Shown one piece after another: positions 1 to 8,115 of a DNA stretch of 23,297 bases. The translations under genes and the position numbers were made by a program. Positions within the stretch are counted from its first letter, which is position 1. Every line of letters starts with the position of its first letter. The notes beneath the pieces are model-generated. The model did not search any database and was not told the origin of the DNA. It saw only the letters and a program-made list of their open reading frames with translations. Source of the stretch: Algoriphagus sp. (lineage in GTDB: Bacteria; Bacteroidota; Bacteroidia; Cytophagales; Cyclobacteriaceae); contig JALRIY010000010.1 of assembly GCA_023255285.1 (NCBI GenBank), forward strand, positions 1-23,297, written 5' to 3'.

Positions 1-121
1 AGGGTTTGTGCTATCTCCTTTTATGTACCTCTTACTTAAGGGTAGATCCTCGAAGGAAGGCACTTGAATTGAACCTAAATTGGTACGCCTTTCGATAAAA
101 TTTAGGAATTCTCACGAACAA
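1..121 (+). other. Window edge; possible 3' end of an unseen plus-strand gene
   Basis: No complete gene is visible here. Two plus frames are open from the window edge: one stops at 65-67 after about 21 codons, with a hydrophobic then basic tail, and one stops at 96-98 after about 31 codons. Either could be the tail of a gene entering from the left. This would fit the bidirectional terminator that follows at 122-152. I cannot tell which frame is real, or whether either is. Confidence 0.25.
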
Positions 122-152
122 AAAAAGGCTCAACTAACCGTTGGGCCTTTTT
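122..152. terminator. Bidirectional rho-independent terminator
   Basis: A 13-bp stem (AAAAAGGCTCAAC paired with GTTGGGCCTTTTT, one T-G wobble) encloses a 5-base loop, TAACC. On the minus strand the stem runs into a T stretch from 126 down to 120, placed 19 bases after the gldJ stop. On the plus strand it ends in TTTTT. It can therefore close gldJ and also any gene entering from the left edge. Confidence 0.85.
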
Positions 153-170
153 GAATTCCTCCAATAGTGC

Positions 171-1397
171 TTACTTCCCTCTGGCACCAATGGAAACCAT
201 GGCACAGCGAAAACCAATGTGATTGGTGGAAGAGTCTTGGTGCATAAAACGGCGGGCACCAGGGGCAAGCCAATAGGTAACATCCCTCCAAGATCCTCCT
301 TTGTATACGCGCATGGAGTCATTTAAAAGGGAAGTGCCATAGGTGCTTTTATCGTCGTATACTCCATCTTTTCGAAGCGGATTGAGATCATCTGCATCTT
401 GATAGGACAAGGGACGATACACATCGTATACCCACTCATTCATATTTCCAGCCATGTTGTATAAGCCAAAATCATTGGGAGGGAGGTCATACACATTGGT
501 AGGTAGAATCTCCCCATCGTTAGTTTCATTACCCGCAATACCGGCATAATCACCCCTTCCACGCTTAAAATTGGCAAGAAAATCGCCTTGCTTGCTCGCT
601 TTCTTCCCTCTGCCATCGTATGGGTTTCGAACGCCTCTACCATCCCATGGGTAGATCCGTCCGTATTCTTGATTTTCATCCAAGTATTGGGTACCAATCA
701 TGGCTTTTGCTGCATATTCCCATTCGGATTCAGTAGGAAGTCTGAATTCTGCGATAACTACTCCTCGTTCAATAAGCTGGGGTCTAGTGAGAGCAGAGTC
801 TAATTTTAGGCGTTCAACTTCCAGTTTTTGTACAAATTCTGTTCTCCATTTGGCATAGGCATTGGCTTGAGACCAGGATACCCCTGCTACGGGATAAAAA
901 TTAAATCCAGGAAATCTAAAGTAATAAGACTCGTACACGTCGTTGAAGGTCATTGCTCCTCTCCAAACTTTCTCAGAGGGCTCCAATTTTTGGATGGAAT
1001 CAGTGCTGACCCGCTTTTTCATATCGAATAAAAACTCCTTGTAGTCGTTGTTGGTCATTTCTGTTTCATCCATCCAGAAGGTGGAAATGGAAACGGTACG
1101 CTCTAAATTGTCCCGAAATGCCATGACATCTTCTTCTTGGGAGCCAAGAATAGCTCGTCCACCTTGAATCAATCGTAAGTTGGGACCGGGGATTTGTTCG
1201 GCCTTTTTTGCAACAAAAAACTGGGTAGAATCGTCTGCGTCGAAGGAAAAATCAGCACCGGTGGTGGCGCTACGCTTTCCTGGAGCATTTGCAGATCTTC
1301 TGCCGTAACTACTATTTTTCTGGCATGAGGACAAAAAGGTAACTGTCACAAGTAAAAAGGCAATGGCCCAGTTCCTCCAAGTATTGGTTAGACGCAT
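171..1397 (-). CDS. gldJ: GldJ-like gliding motility lipoprotein (SUMF1/FGE fold)
   Basis: This 408-residue protein has a lipoprotein signal: a basic start, a hydrophobic stretch at about 11-23 and the lipobox FLSSC, so Cys25 should be acylated. The rest is a formylglycine-generating-enzyme/SUMF1-type domain, with the motifs WMDETEMTNNDYKEF, YPVAGVSWSQANAYAKWRT, FRLPTESEWEYAAKA, GLYNMAGNMNEWV and a terminal GGSW...GFRCA. In Flavobacterium, GldJ and its paralogue GldK are outer-membrane-associated lipoproteins needed for gliding and type IX secretion. The spacing between lipobox and domain and the wording of the motifs resemble GldJ more than GldK. At 408 residues it is shorter than the Flavobacterium GldJ. 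No other gld or por gene is nearby, so the GldJ label is by family resemblance. The ATG is close to a good promoter at 1428-1460, and the gene ends at the terminator 122-152. Confidence 0.75.
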   Translation of the reverse strand: MRLTNTWRNWAIAFLLVTVTFLSSCQKNSSYGRRSANAPGKRSATTGADFSFDADDSTQFFVAKKAEQIPGPNLRLIQGGRAILGSQEEDVMAFRDNLERTVSISTFWMDETEMTNNDYKEFLFDMKKRVSTDSIQKLEPSEKVWRGAMTFNDVYESYYFRFPGFNFYPVAGVSWSQANAYAKWRTEFVQKLEVERLKLDSALTRPQLIERGVVIAEFRLPTESEWEYAAKAMIGTQYLDENQEYGRIYPWDGRGVRNPYDGRGKKASKQGDFLANFKRGRGDYAGIAGNETNDGEILPTNVYDLPPNDFGLYNMAGNMNEWVYDVYRPLSYQDADDLNPLRKDGVYDDKSTYGTSLLNDSMRVYKGGSWRDVTYWLAPGARRFMHQDSSTNHIGFRCAMVSIGARGK

Positions 1398-1427
1398 AGA
1401 TGGTGTGTTTTTGGTCTATTTCTTTTG

Positions 1428-1460
1428 CTAATATACAAGGGCAAGATGCATAGCACCAAA
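1428..1460 (-). promoter_or_regulatory. Predicted Bacteroidota-type promoter of gldJ
   Basis: Read on the minus strand, TTTG (1460-1457) is followed after 21 bases by TATATTAG (1435-1428). This is one mismatch from the TAnnTTTG -7 box known from Bacteroidota, with a normal -33/-7 spacing. A start of transcription near 1421 would leave a leader of about 24 bases before the gldJ ATG at 1397. Confidence 0.55.
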
Positions 1461-1623
1461 GCCACTTTAATTTTGTTGAGTAATGCTCCTTAAACGCTAA
1501 GGAGAATAGCCTTAAATCAGGCACACATTACAAAAGTACTATTATTTTTACTCCCGATACTTCTTATACAGTTTTGCTTTTAATGAACGAATAAAACTTT
1601 TAATTAAACTACAAAAGAATTCG

Positions 1624-4600
1624 TTAGTTGGAATTTTTCATTTCTTTAAGCAAATGCTGTGCCTTTTGTATGTGGAGCACCTGATCAATACTCAGAATTA
1701 AACGATTTTTATGTTCTTTTATTTTACAAGTCTTTGAATGCTGCTTCACAAATTTCATCACATTCCCAAAAATTGCGGAGGTATAGTAACTCTCTTTGCT
1801 AGAGGGAAGGAGGTAACATTTCATTTGGGATGCCTTCAGAACTAATTTTTCTATTCCCAATTCCTCTGCCTGCCAACGTAACCGGACTGTTTCCATAAGG
1901 TCCTGTACCGCCTGTGGATGCGGGCCAAAGCGATCTTGAAGCATTTGCCCAAACTGGATTAAGTCTTCTTCTTTTTCTAAACCGTCCAACTTAGAATAAA
2001 GCCCCAAGCGCTCGCTAATATTGCTCACATACCCCTCAGGGATGAGCAATTCTAGGTCGGTTTCTATCGTACAATCTTGCACCAATACAGCCACCTTTTC
2101 TTTTAAGTCATCCTCAAATAAGGCAGCAAATTCAGTTTCTTTCAGTTCTTGAACAGCTTCATCTAAAATCTTATGGTACATTTCAAATCCGAGATCTGTA
2201 ATAAATCCACTTTGCTCTGCACCAAGTAAGTTTCCCGCCCCACGGATATCCAGATCCTTCATGGCTACCTTGAAACCATCCCCCAAGTCGGAAAATTCCT
2301 CCAGGGTTTGAAGGCGCTTTCGCGCCTCAGCCGTAAGTCCAGAAAGGGGGCTAGTGAGCAGGTAGCAAAATGCTTTTTTGTTGCTCCGTCCTACTCGTCC
2401 CCGCATTTGGTGAAGGTCCGAAAGGCCAAACATATGCGCTCGGTTGATTAAAATGGTATTGGCATTTGGGATATCTAATCCCGATTCAATGATGTTGGTG
2501 GAGACCAAGACATCGTACTGGTGGTGGATAAAGTCCACCATGATTTTTTCCAATTTATCCCCATCCATCTGTCCATGGGCCCCGATGACGCGTGCGTCGG
2601 GAACCAATTTTAAGATGAGGTTGGCAATGCTGTCGATTTCACCTACGCGGTTGTGCACAAAAAACACCTGCCCTCCTCGCCTTAGCTCATAAGAAATAGC
2701 ATCTCGAATGACTTCCTCTTCAAAAGTTTGTACCTCCGTTGTCACCGGCTGCCTATTGGGTGGAGGAGTGGCGATGACTGAAAGGTCGCGCGCGCCCATT
2801 AATGAAAAATGGAGTGTTCGAGGAATCGGCGTAGCTGTAAGTGTCAAGACATCTACATTGACACGAAGGTTTTTGAGTTGGTCTTTTACCTTAACCCCAA
2901 ACTTTTGTTCCTCGTCAATGATTAGCAAGCCTAGGTCTTTGAAAGTGATATCTTTTCCGACGATTTTATGGGTACCAATTAGGATGTCAATTTCCCCAGA
3001 AGCAACCTGCTCTTTGATGCCTTTGATGTCCTTGGCCGATCGGAATCGATTCAAATAATCTACTTTAACAGGAAAATTTTCAAGGCGCTCCTGCAGTGTT
3101 TGAAAGTGTTGCATGGCCAAAATCGTAGTAGGGACTAGGATGGCTACTTGCTTTCTGTCGTTGACAGCTTTGAAGGCTGCCCGGATGGCTACCTCTGTTT
3201 TTCCAAAACCCACATCTCCACATACGAGTCGGTCCATGGGATAGCTTTTTTCCATATCTGCTTTTACATCTGCAGTGGCTGCAGCTTGGTCTGGGGTGTC
3301 TTCGTACAAAAAGGAAGATTCCAGTTCTATTTGCAGCACAGAATCTCGAGAAAAAGCAAAACCTGGGGCAGACCTGCGTTTGGCATACAAAGCAATCAGG
3401 TCTTTGGCAATGTCTTTTACTTGTTTTTTGACACGTGCTTTTTTGTTTTCCCAGTCTGGGGAACCTAATTTAGACATAGAGGGAGCATGTCCTTCCTGTC
3501 CAGAATACTTGGAAATTTTGTGTAGGGAGTGGATGTTGACATAGAGGAGGTCATCATCTCGAAAAATCAGCCGAACAGCCTCTTGCATTTTGCCATTGAC
3601 ATCTACTTTTTCTAAGCCTGCAAATCGCCCCACTCCGTAATCTACGTGGACTACATAGTCTCCGGGATGTAGTGCCTTGATTTCTTTGAGGGTAAGTGCT
3701 TTGGAAGCAGTGGATTTACTTTTGGATTTGTAGCGATGAAAGCGTTCAAATAGCTGGTGGTCGGTGTAGCAGGCAATTTTGGACTGCTTGTCCACAAAAC
3801 CTTCCCGGAGGCTGAGTAGCATGCTTTGTACCTGTAAAGTGGGGTCTAACTCTTGGAAAATGCCTTGTAATCGGTCAATCTGTTTTTCATTTTCTGCAGT
3901 AATCAGATTGAGGTATCCCGCCTTTTCATTGTCCCCCAATTGATTCACGAGCAGGTCAAAATTCTTATTGAAAGAAGGCTGTGGCTGACTTTCCCAGGTT
4001 ATTTTGACAGCATTTTTCAGGTAAAATTGCCGGCCAAACTCGACCACAGAAAATTCTTTTGCAGCATCGGTAAATTGAAATCCCTGTTCAAAAACCTGTT
4101 CGGGCTGTAGGACTAGCGCACCTGATTTGCTTCCTCCCGAGAGCAGTGCAAATGCCTGTACTGCCTTCAGATAGCACTCATCCATAACATCAAGTGTGAG
4201 CTGGTAGTCTTTGATCCAAAGGATAGCTCGCTCGGGTAAAAAACTCAAGAAAGATTGACGAACCTCCTGAAGCAGCCGGGTTTGTACGTTTGGAATCAAA
4301 GAAATGAAGGGAACCGTCTGGAGGGAAAGCTGGGTTTCTGGGTCGAACGTTCGGATACTTTCTATTTCTTTTCCAAACAACTCCAGGCGGTATGGAAATT
4401 CATTGCTGAAGGAAAAGACATCCAAAATCCCCCCTCGTATTGCAAACTGTCCGGGCTCGTAAACAAAGTCAGTTCGCTCAAAATCATAGGAAGAAAGAAT
4501 TTCGGTTACAAATTCAAGGTCAACCCCTTCCCCCACTTTCGCAGTAAATGTATTTTCTACAAGGGCACGCTTATTGACCACCTTTTCATACAGGGCTTCA

Positions 4601-5049
4601 GGGTAGGTGATGACGATGCGTGAGCTGTCTTTGGTTTCTAGGAGTTGATTGAGTAGTTCTGCTCTTTGTAGGACATTGGCGTTGTCCACTTCTTCGTATT
4701 GATAGGGACGCTTGTAGCTACTCGGAAAAATACTGTGGTTTTGGCCGGCTAGTAAATTTTGTAAATCGGAATTTAGGTAGGCAGCTTCTTCTTTGTCTTG
4801 CGCAATGACCAAATGAAATCCTCCGTGTTTTTCAAAATACGAAGCCAATAGCACCGAATCCAAGCTCCCCGAAAGGCCTTTTACTTGGAGTTGAAAAGGC
4901 TTGTCTTCACTTAGTTGATGTGCAAGTGTCTGAAAAATTGGGTCCGACTGGTAAATGGATAGAAAAGAAGGTCTGTCCACTGGGGGCTTGGTTTTAGGGT
5001 TGGGAGGGGGCAAATCTAGGCTTTTTTGAGCGATTCCGTTGAATTGCAA
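1624..5049 (-). CDS. mfd: Transcription-repair coupling factor Mfd
   Basis: Mfd displaces RNA polymerase stalled at DNA damage and recruits UvrA. The protein has up to 1141 residues, the normal length. In order there are a UvrB-like N-terminal region, a CarD-like RNA-polymerase-interaction domain (LHPGDYVVHVDYGVGRFAGL near residue 460), and a superfamily 2 helicase with Walker A GDVGFGKTE (about 612-620). The helicase also has DEEQKFG (about 711), TATPIPRTL and RGRVGRSNKKAFCYLL (about 880). A TRCF C-terminal domain follows. The start is uncertain. No ATG lies in frame between the upstream stop at 5071-5073 and the conserved part. The choices are TTG at 5049, used here, or GTG at 4980, just before the conserved segment PSFLSIYQSDPIF. 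It is divergent from the oxidase subunit gene, with only 37 bases between the starts. No clear terminator follows the stop. Confidence 0.97.
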   Translation of the reverse strand: MQFNGIAQKSLDLPPPNPKTKPPVDRPSFLSIYQSDPIFQTLAHQLSEDKPFQLQVKGLSGSLDSVLLASYFEKHGGFHLVIAQDKEEAAYLNSDLQNLLAGQNHSIFPSSYKRPYQYEEVDNANVLQRAELLNQLLETKDSSRIVITYPEALYEKVVNKRALVENTFTAKVGEGVDLEFVTEILSSYDFERTDFVYEPGQFAIRGGILDVFSFSNEFPYRLELFGKEIESIRTFDPETQLSLQTVPFISLIPNVQTRLLQEVRQSFLSFLPERAILWIKDYQLTLDVMDECYLKAVQAFALLSGGSKSGALVLQPEQVFEQGFQFTDAAKEFSVVEFGRQFYLKNAVKITWESQPQPSFNKNFDLLVNQLGDNEKAGYLNLITAENEKQIDRLQGIFQELDPTLQVQSMLLSLREGFVDKQSKIACYTDHQLFERFHRYKSKSKSTASKALTLKEIKALHPGDYVVHVDYGVGRFAGLEKVDVNGKMQEAVRLIFRDDDLLYVNIHSLHKISKYSGQEGHAPSMSKLGSPDWENKKARVKKQVKDIAKDLIALYAKRRSAPGFAFSRDSVLQIELESSFLYEDTPDQAAATADVKADMEKSYPMDRLVCGDVGFGKTEVAIRAAFKAVNDRKQVAILVPTTILAMQHFQTLQERLENFPVKVDYLNRFRSAKDIKGIKEQVASGEIDILIGTHKIVGKDITFKDLGLLIIDEEQKFGVKVKDQLKNLRVNVDVLTLTATPIPRTLHFSLMGARDLSVIATPPPNRQPVTTEVQTFEEEVIRDAISYELRRGGQVFFVHNRVGEIDSIANLILKLVPDARVIGAHGQMDGDKLEKIMVDFIHHQYDVLVSTNIIESGLDIPNANTILINRAHMFGLSDLHQMRGRVGRSNKKAFCYLLTSPLSGLTAEARKRLQTLEEFSDLGDGFKVAMKDLDIRGAGNLLGAEQSGFITDLGFEMYHKILDEAVQELKETEFAALFEDDLKEKVAVLVQDCTIETDLELLIPEGYVSNISERLGLYSKLDGLEKEEDLIQFGQMLQDRFGPHPQAVQDLMETVRLRWQAEELGIEKLVLKASQMKCYLLPSSKESYYTSAIFGNVMKFVKQHSKTCKIKEHKNRLILSIDQVLHIQKAQHLLKEMKNSN

Positions 5050-5086
5050 AGGAATTTGACATTTTTTGAACTAAGAGTCTACCAAA

Positions 5087-5716
5087 ATGTTTTTTAAAGC
5101 AATGAGACAAGCACTCCCTCCAAAAACCTGGCTGCAGCGGCTAGAAAATCTTCATCCTTATGAAATGTTGCTATACTTAGCCATGGTTGGAAGTGGACTA
5201 ATTTTTTTGTTTTTAGCCTTGGCTTTCCTTTTTTCTGGGCGGCAGTACTTACAAGGATTAAATGAGCAGATGCCCTTCGCTTTCTCGGTGTCGACTTTTC
5301 TATTGGTACTTTCTGGTTATACTGCAGTAAAAATGCGCCTTCATTATCAAGAAGAAAATAGTGCCAAGTTGTACCGTTCTCTTCAAATGACCTTTGGGTT
5401 AGGGATCCTTTTTATGGGTTTTCAAGTATTAGGTTGGATTGAGTTGACTGACAAAGGGATTAATTTTACAGGCCTACCCAGTGGCTCTTTCCTCTATGTC
5501 TTATCCGGAATCCATGTGATCCACCTATTTGGAGCGATGGTTTTTGCGGTGATTTTATTGCTTGAACTTCGAAAAATTGAGCAGGATGCTATTCGGAAGC
5601 TCGTGTGGACGAAAAATCCATTTGAAAAACTTCGCATTCGTTTATTTACCGTTTATTGGCAATTTATGGATGCAATTTGGCTGGTTTTGTTTTTACTTTT
5701 TGTACTCAGCTTCTGA
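5087..5716 (+). CDS. Cytochrome c oxidase subunit III-like membrane protein
   Basis: This 209-residue inner-membrane protein has five predicted transmembrane segments (about 27-50, 64-84, 100-118, 132-161 and 187-208). It matches heme-copper oxidase subunit III: HPYEM before helix 1, SGIHVIHLFGAM with His143 and His146 in helix 4, and YWQFMDAIWLVLFLLF at the end. Subunit III supports the proton-pumping core without carrying heme or copper. The last motif is usually Tyr-Trp-His-Phe; here position 192 is Gln. No subunit I, II or IV gene is close, so this is an orphan or extra copy. A second ATG at 5102 is an alternative start. The stop codon overlaps the start of the next gene by one base (TGATG), which suggests translational coupling. 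Confidence 0.85.
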   Translation: MFFKAMRQALPPKTWLQRLENLHPYEMLLYLAMVGSGLIFLFLALAFLFSGRQYLQGLNEQMPFAFSVSTFLLVLSGYTAVKMRLHYQEENSAKLYRSLQMTFGLGILFMGFQVLGWIELTDKGINFTGLPSGSFLYVLSGIHVIHLFGAMVFAVILLLELRKIEQDAIRKLVWTKNPFEKLRIRLFTVYWQFMDAIWLVLFLLFVLSF

Positions 5717-6153
5717 TGCGACTTCTGCTTCAAACTGCCGTGGAAAGTACTCATCTAGAGGTAAAAGAAGGCTTTACAGAAGCCCTATTTGCCAAGTTGG
5801 CCCCCCCTTTTCCGCCGGTGAAGGTGCTTCGTTTTGATGGTTGCAGGGCTGGAGACCTTGTAGATTTGGAGTTAAACTTTATTTTTTTCAAGCAAAAATG
5901 GACAAGTAAAATCACTGAAGACCATTTGGATGCACAGGAATTTTGTTTTGTAGACGAGGGCATTGTCCTCCCCTTTTTTTTGGGAAGGTGGAGGCATTGC
6001 CACCGCATTTTGGCAAGACCTAGTGGAAGTATTATTTCAGATGAAATCGATTTTGAGGGAGTTTTTTTCTGGCTGACTCCCCTCTTATACCCCTTATTAT
6101 GGCTACAGTTTTGGTACCGAAAGCCAATTTACAGAAGGGTTTTTAGAAAGTAG
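5716..6153 (+). CDS. SRPBCC (START-like) ligand-binding family protein
   Basis: The protein has 145 residues from the ATG that overlaps the preceding stop by one base. It resembles the small SRPBCC ligand-binding proteins often found in Bacteroidota: an N-terminal strand (LLLQTAVESTHLEVKEGF), FAKLAPPFPPVKVLRFDGC, LELNFIFFKQKWTSKITED, and a hydrophobic C-terminal helix ending YRKPIYRRVFRK. The fold forms a deep hydrophobic pocket, and the ligand here is unknown. An extended frame exists from 5656, but it lies inside the oxidase gene and lacks family support. The coupling to a subunit III gene hints at lipid or heme-related work, but this is only inference. Its 3' end overlaps the fur-family gene on the other strand by 11 bases. 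Confidence 0.8.
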   Translation: MRLLLQTAVESTHLEVKEGFTEALFAKLAPPFPPVKVLRFDGCRAGDLVDLELNFIFFKQKWTSKITEDHLDAQEFCFVDEGIVLPFFLGRWRHCHRILARPSGSIISDEIDFEGVFFWLTPLLYPLLWLQFWYRKPIYRRVFRK

Positions 6154-6622
6154 GAGTGGCATTCATGTGCACACAATCCTTGAGTTGGCAGTCCCCATAA
6201 AGCACTAAAGCATGGCTTGACATGGTTGAGGCAAATTCTCGACTCATGGTTTCTTTAATTTCAGTGAGTCTTGGATCGGAAAATTCGCGTATTCGTTGGC
6301 ACTGGTTGCACACATGGTGATCGTGGTGGGTATAGGTCAGTGCCTGCTCGTAAAGGGCTACTTTATCTTTGAATTGGTGCTTGACGGCAAGGCCGCTTTC
6401 TACGAGTAAGTCTAGGGTATTGTAAATGGTGGCGCGGCTAATGGTATAGCCTTTATTTCTCATTTTGAGAAAAAGTCCCTCCACATCGATGTGTTCATCT
6501 TCATGGAGGAGGTAAAGCTCTTCCAAAACAGAATACCGCTCTGGGGTTTTTCTGCTTCCTTGACGAAGAAGGAACTTCTCAAAAATTTGTTTTGCTTTTT
6601 CTAGTAGTGTGGGTTCAGCCAT
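6143..6622 (-). CDS. Fur-family metal-responsive transcription regulator
   Basis: The protein has 159 residues from the ATG at 6622. An upstream in-frame TTG at 6673 would add 17 unconserved residues and is less likely. The N-terminal winged helix contains TPERYSVLEELY and the recognition region SRATIYNTLDLLVESGL. The dimerisation and metal part has THHDHHVCNQC, where the histidines and the aspartate would bind the regulatory metal and Cys105/Cys108 a structural zinc. A second cysteine pair, Cys145 and Cys150, lies in YGDCQLKDC. The family includes Fur, Zur and PerR; the sequence alone does not settle which. It is divergent from the aspartyl protease gene, so it may control that gene or itself. 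It is convergent with, and overlaps, the SRPBCC gene. Confidence 0.93.
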   Translation of the reverse strand: MAEPTLLEKAKQIFEKFLLRQGSRKTPERYSVLEELYLLHEDEHIDVEGLFLKMRNKGYTISRATIYNTLDLLVESGLAVKHQFKDKVALYEQALTYTHHDHHVCNQCQRIREFSDPRLTEIKETMSREFASTMSSHALVLYGDCQLKDCVHMNATPTF

Positions 6623-6710
6623 CTTATGGGTAAGTTGTGAATTAAAGGTCGGGTTTTGTTTAGGTTTTGTCAAGCGGGGCCTGTTGGTATATAAAATTCT
6701 TGAAAAATTG

Positions 6711-6743
6711 TTTGAACCTAGGTGCTAAAACTCCGTAACTTAA
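6711..6743 (+). promoter_or_regulatory. Possible promoter for the aspartyl protease gene
   Basis: TTTG at 6711-6714 is followed after 21 bases by TAACTTAA at 6736-6743, two mismatches from TAnnTTTG. Transcription would start near 6750, about 15 bases before the ATG at 6765. The intergenic stretch between the divergent fur-family and protease genes is short, so a Fur-type operator could overlap here. I did not find a convincing Fur-box palindrome. Confidence 0.35.
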
Positions 6744-6764
6744 TGGGAATGATTGGTGTAGAGG

Positions 6765-8015
6765 ATGATGAAAAGAGCGCTATTTGTGTTTATTTTTTTT
6801 CTGTTGGGATCTGCTCTTCGAGCTCAGGTGCCTGGATTTTTTAGTGAGGGAACATCAAAAAAGGTGAAGCTACCTTTTTTATCCTCGAATAGCCTCATTC
6901 TTTTACCGGTTGCTATAAATGGGCACCCGCCGATTTACTTTTTACTGGATACAGGTGTAAAGGCAAACCTGTTGTTTAGTAAGTCTTTGGGTGACTCGTT
7001 GGGTTTAGCTTTTACAAGGCGTGTGGGAATGGTGGGGGCAGACGGGAGTACCACTGTTTGGGCACAGGTATCCCCAATCAACACCTTAGATTTAGGACCA
7101 GTAGTAGGACAGCTTCAAAGTTTATTGGTTTTGGAGGATGATTTTTTGGAGTTAGAATCTGTAATAGGGGTTCCTGTGTTTGGCATATTGGGCTACGAGT
7201 TTTTTAGGCACAATGCAGTCAAAATTGACTACAATCGGTCTGAAATGACTTTTTATCCACCAGAAAACTCAGGTTGGAGAGCCCCATTTTTCCGTAGGGG
7301 AGTATTGAGGATTCAGGAGGGAAAAGCCTACTTGGAGGTAAAGGTGAGGCAGCAGGGAGGTCAAAAATTAAGGGGAAAGGTGCTGCTAGACACTGGGGCA
7401 AACCATGGTTTGTTATTGAATCGGGAAACGGCTACTGCAATCAAACTACCCGATCAACGGATAGAAACGCAACTGGGGCAGTCTTTGGGAGGCGTCCTGT
7501 ATGGGTTTATTGGCCGTGTGGAAAGACTCTCGATTCGGGGTTTACCCTTCACCGAGGTGCTTACTTCTTATCCAGAAGTCACCCCTTTTAGTGCTCAATT
7601 GGTCGAAAGTGGACGGATTGGAAGTTTGGGGGCAGAGGTCTTGGGACGAACTACCTTAGTCCTAGATTACCCAAAGAATCAGTATTATTTAAAGAGAAAT
7701 ACCTCCTTCTATCAACCTTTTGAATTTGATATGAGTGGACTGGTAGTCAAAAAATTGCTAACACAGGAAAAGCGTTTGGTAATTGGCGATGTACGAGAGG
7801 GCTCTCCAGCACAGCAGGCAGGAGTTTTGCCTTTTGATGAAATTTTAAGTATTAATTCTGTACCCATCTTGTATTGGGAAATGGATCAATTGGTCAAACT
7901 ACTTCGCTCTGAGGAGGGAAGGGAAATTCAACTGGAGTTGCGGCGGTATTCTCAGGCCGGGTCTCGTATTTTTCAAGATTTTAGTGTTCAGTTCTTATTG
8001 AAAAAGCAGATTTGA
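6765..8015 (+). CDS. Secreted retropepsin-like aspartyl protease with PDZ domain
   Basis: The protein has 416 residues. It starts with a signal peptide (hydrophobic run at about 6-18, likely cut after Ala-Gln near 20-21), so it should act in the periplasm or at the outer membrane. Two retropepsin-type lobes follow, each with a full active-site motif: LLDTG at 60-64 (Asp62) and LLDTG at 207-211 (Asp209). A PDZ domain lies at about 323-395, with GSPAQQAGVLPFDEILSINS. The two-lobe arrangement could form an intramolecular pepsin-like active site. This family is common in Bacteroidota, but substrates are mostly unknown. A second ATG directly after the first (6768) is an equivalent start. No operon partner is evident; lemA follows after 100 bases with its own promoter box. 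Confidence 0.85.
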   Translation: MMKRALFVFIFFLLGSALRAQVPGFFSEGTSKKVKLPFLSSNSLILLPVAINGHPPIYFLLDTGVKANLLFSKSLGDSLGLAFTRRVGMVGADGSTTVWAQVSPINTLDLGPVVGQLQSLLVLEDDFLELESVIGVPVFGILGYEFFRHNAVKIDYNRSEMTFYPPENSGWRAPFFRRGVLRIQEGKAYLEVKVRQQGGQKLRGKVLLDTGANHGLLLNRETATAIKLPDQRIETQLGQSLGGVLYGFIGRVERLSIRGLPFTEVLTSYPEVTPFSAQLVESGRIGSLGAEVLGRTTLVLDYPKNQYYLKRNTSFYQPFEFDMSGLVVKKLLTQEKRLVIGDVREGSPAQQAGVLPFDEILSINSVPILYWEMDQLVKLLRSEEGREIQLELRRYSQAGSRIFQDFSVQFLLKKQI

Positions 8016-8043
8016 TTTTTTCGGGAGGGAAAGAAAATTTGGG

Positions 8044-8051
8044 TAACTTTG
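8044..8051 (+). promoter_or_regulatory. Predicted -7 promoter box upstream of lemA
   Basis: TAACTTTG is a perfect TAnnTTTG box in the gap between the protease stop and the lemA ATG at 8116. No good TTTG lies at the expected distance upstream; the nearest is at 8011-8014, 29 bases away, which is too far. The leader would be about 58 bases. Confidence 0.45.
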
Positions 8052-8115
8052 AACTTTGAAGACAACATCTAGGAGCAGAATTTCGTGTAACTCTTCAATT
8101 TAATCCACAATCAAC

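Noticed and set aside
1486..1504. Hairpin CTCCTTA-AACGC-TAAGGAG downstream of the mfd stop, a possible mfd terminator
   Set aside because: No T tract follows on either strand, and it lies about 120 bases from the stop, so it is not a convincing terminator.
3148..3468. 106-codon plus-strand open frame inside mfd
   Set aside because: It lies fully antisense to a strongly conserved helicase region, with no domain and no promoter; a shadow frame.
6623..6673. N-terminal extension of the Fur-family gene from a TTG at 6673
   Set aside because: The extra 17 residues are polar and unlike the family; the ATG at 6622 begins just before the first conserved helix.
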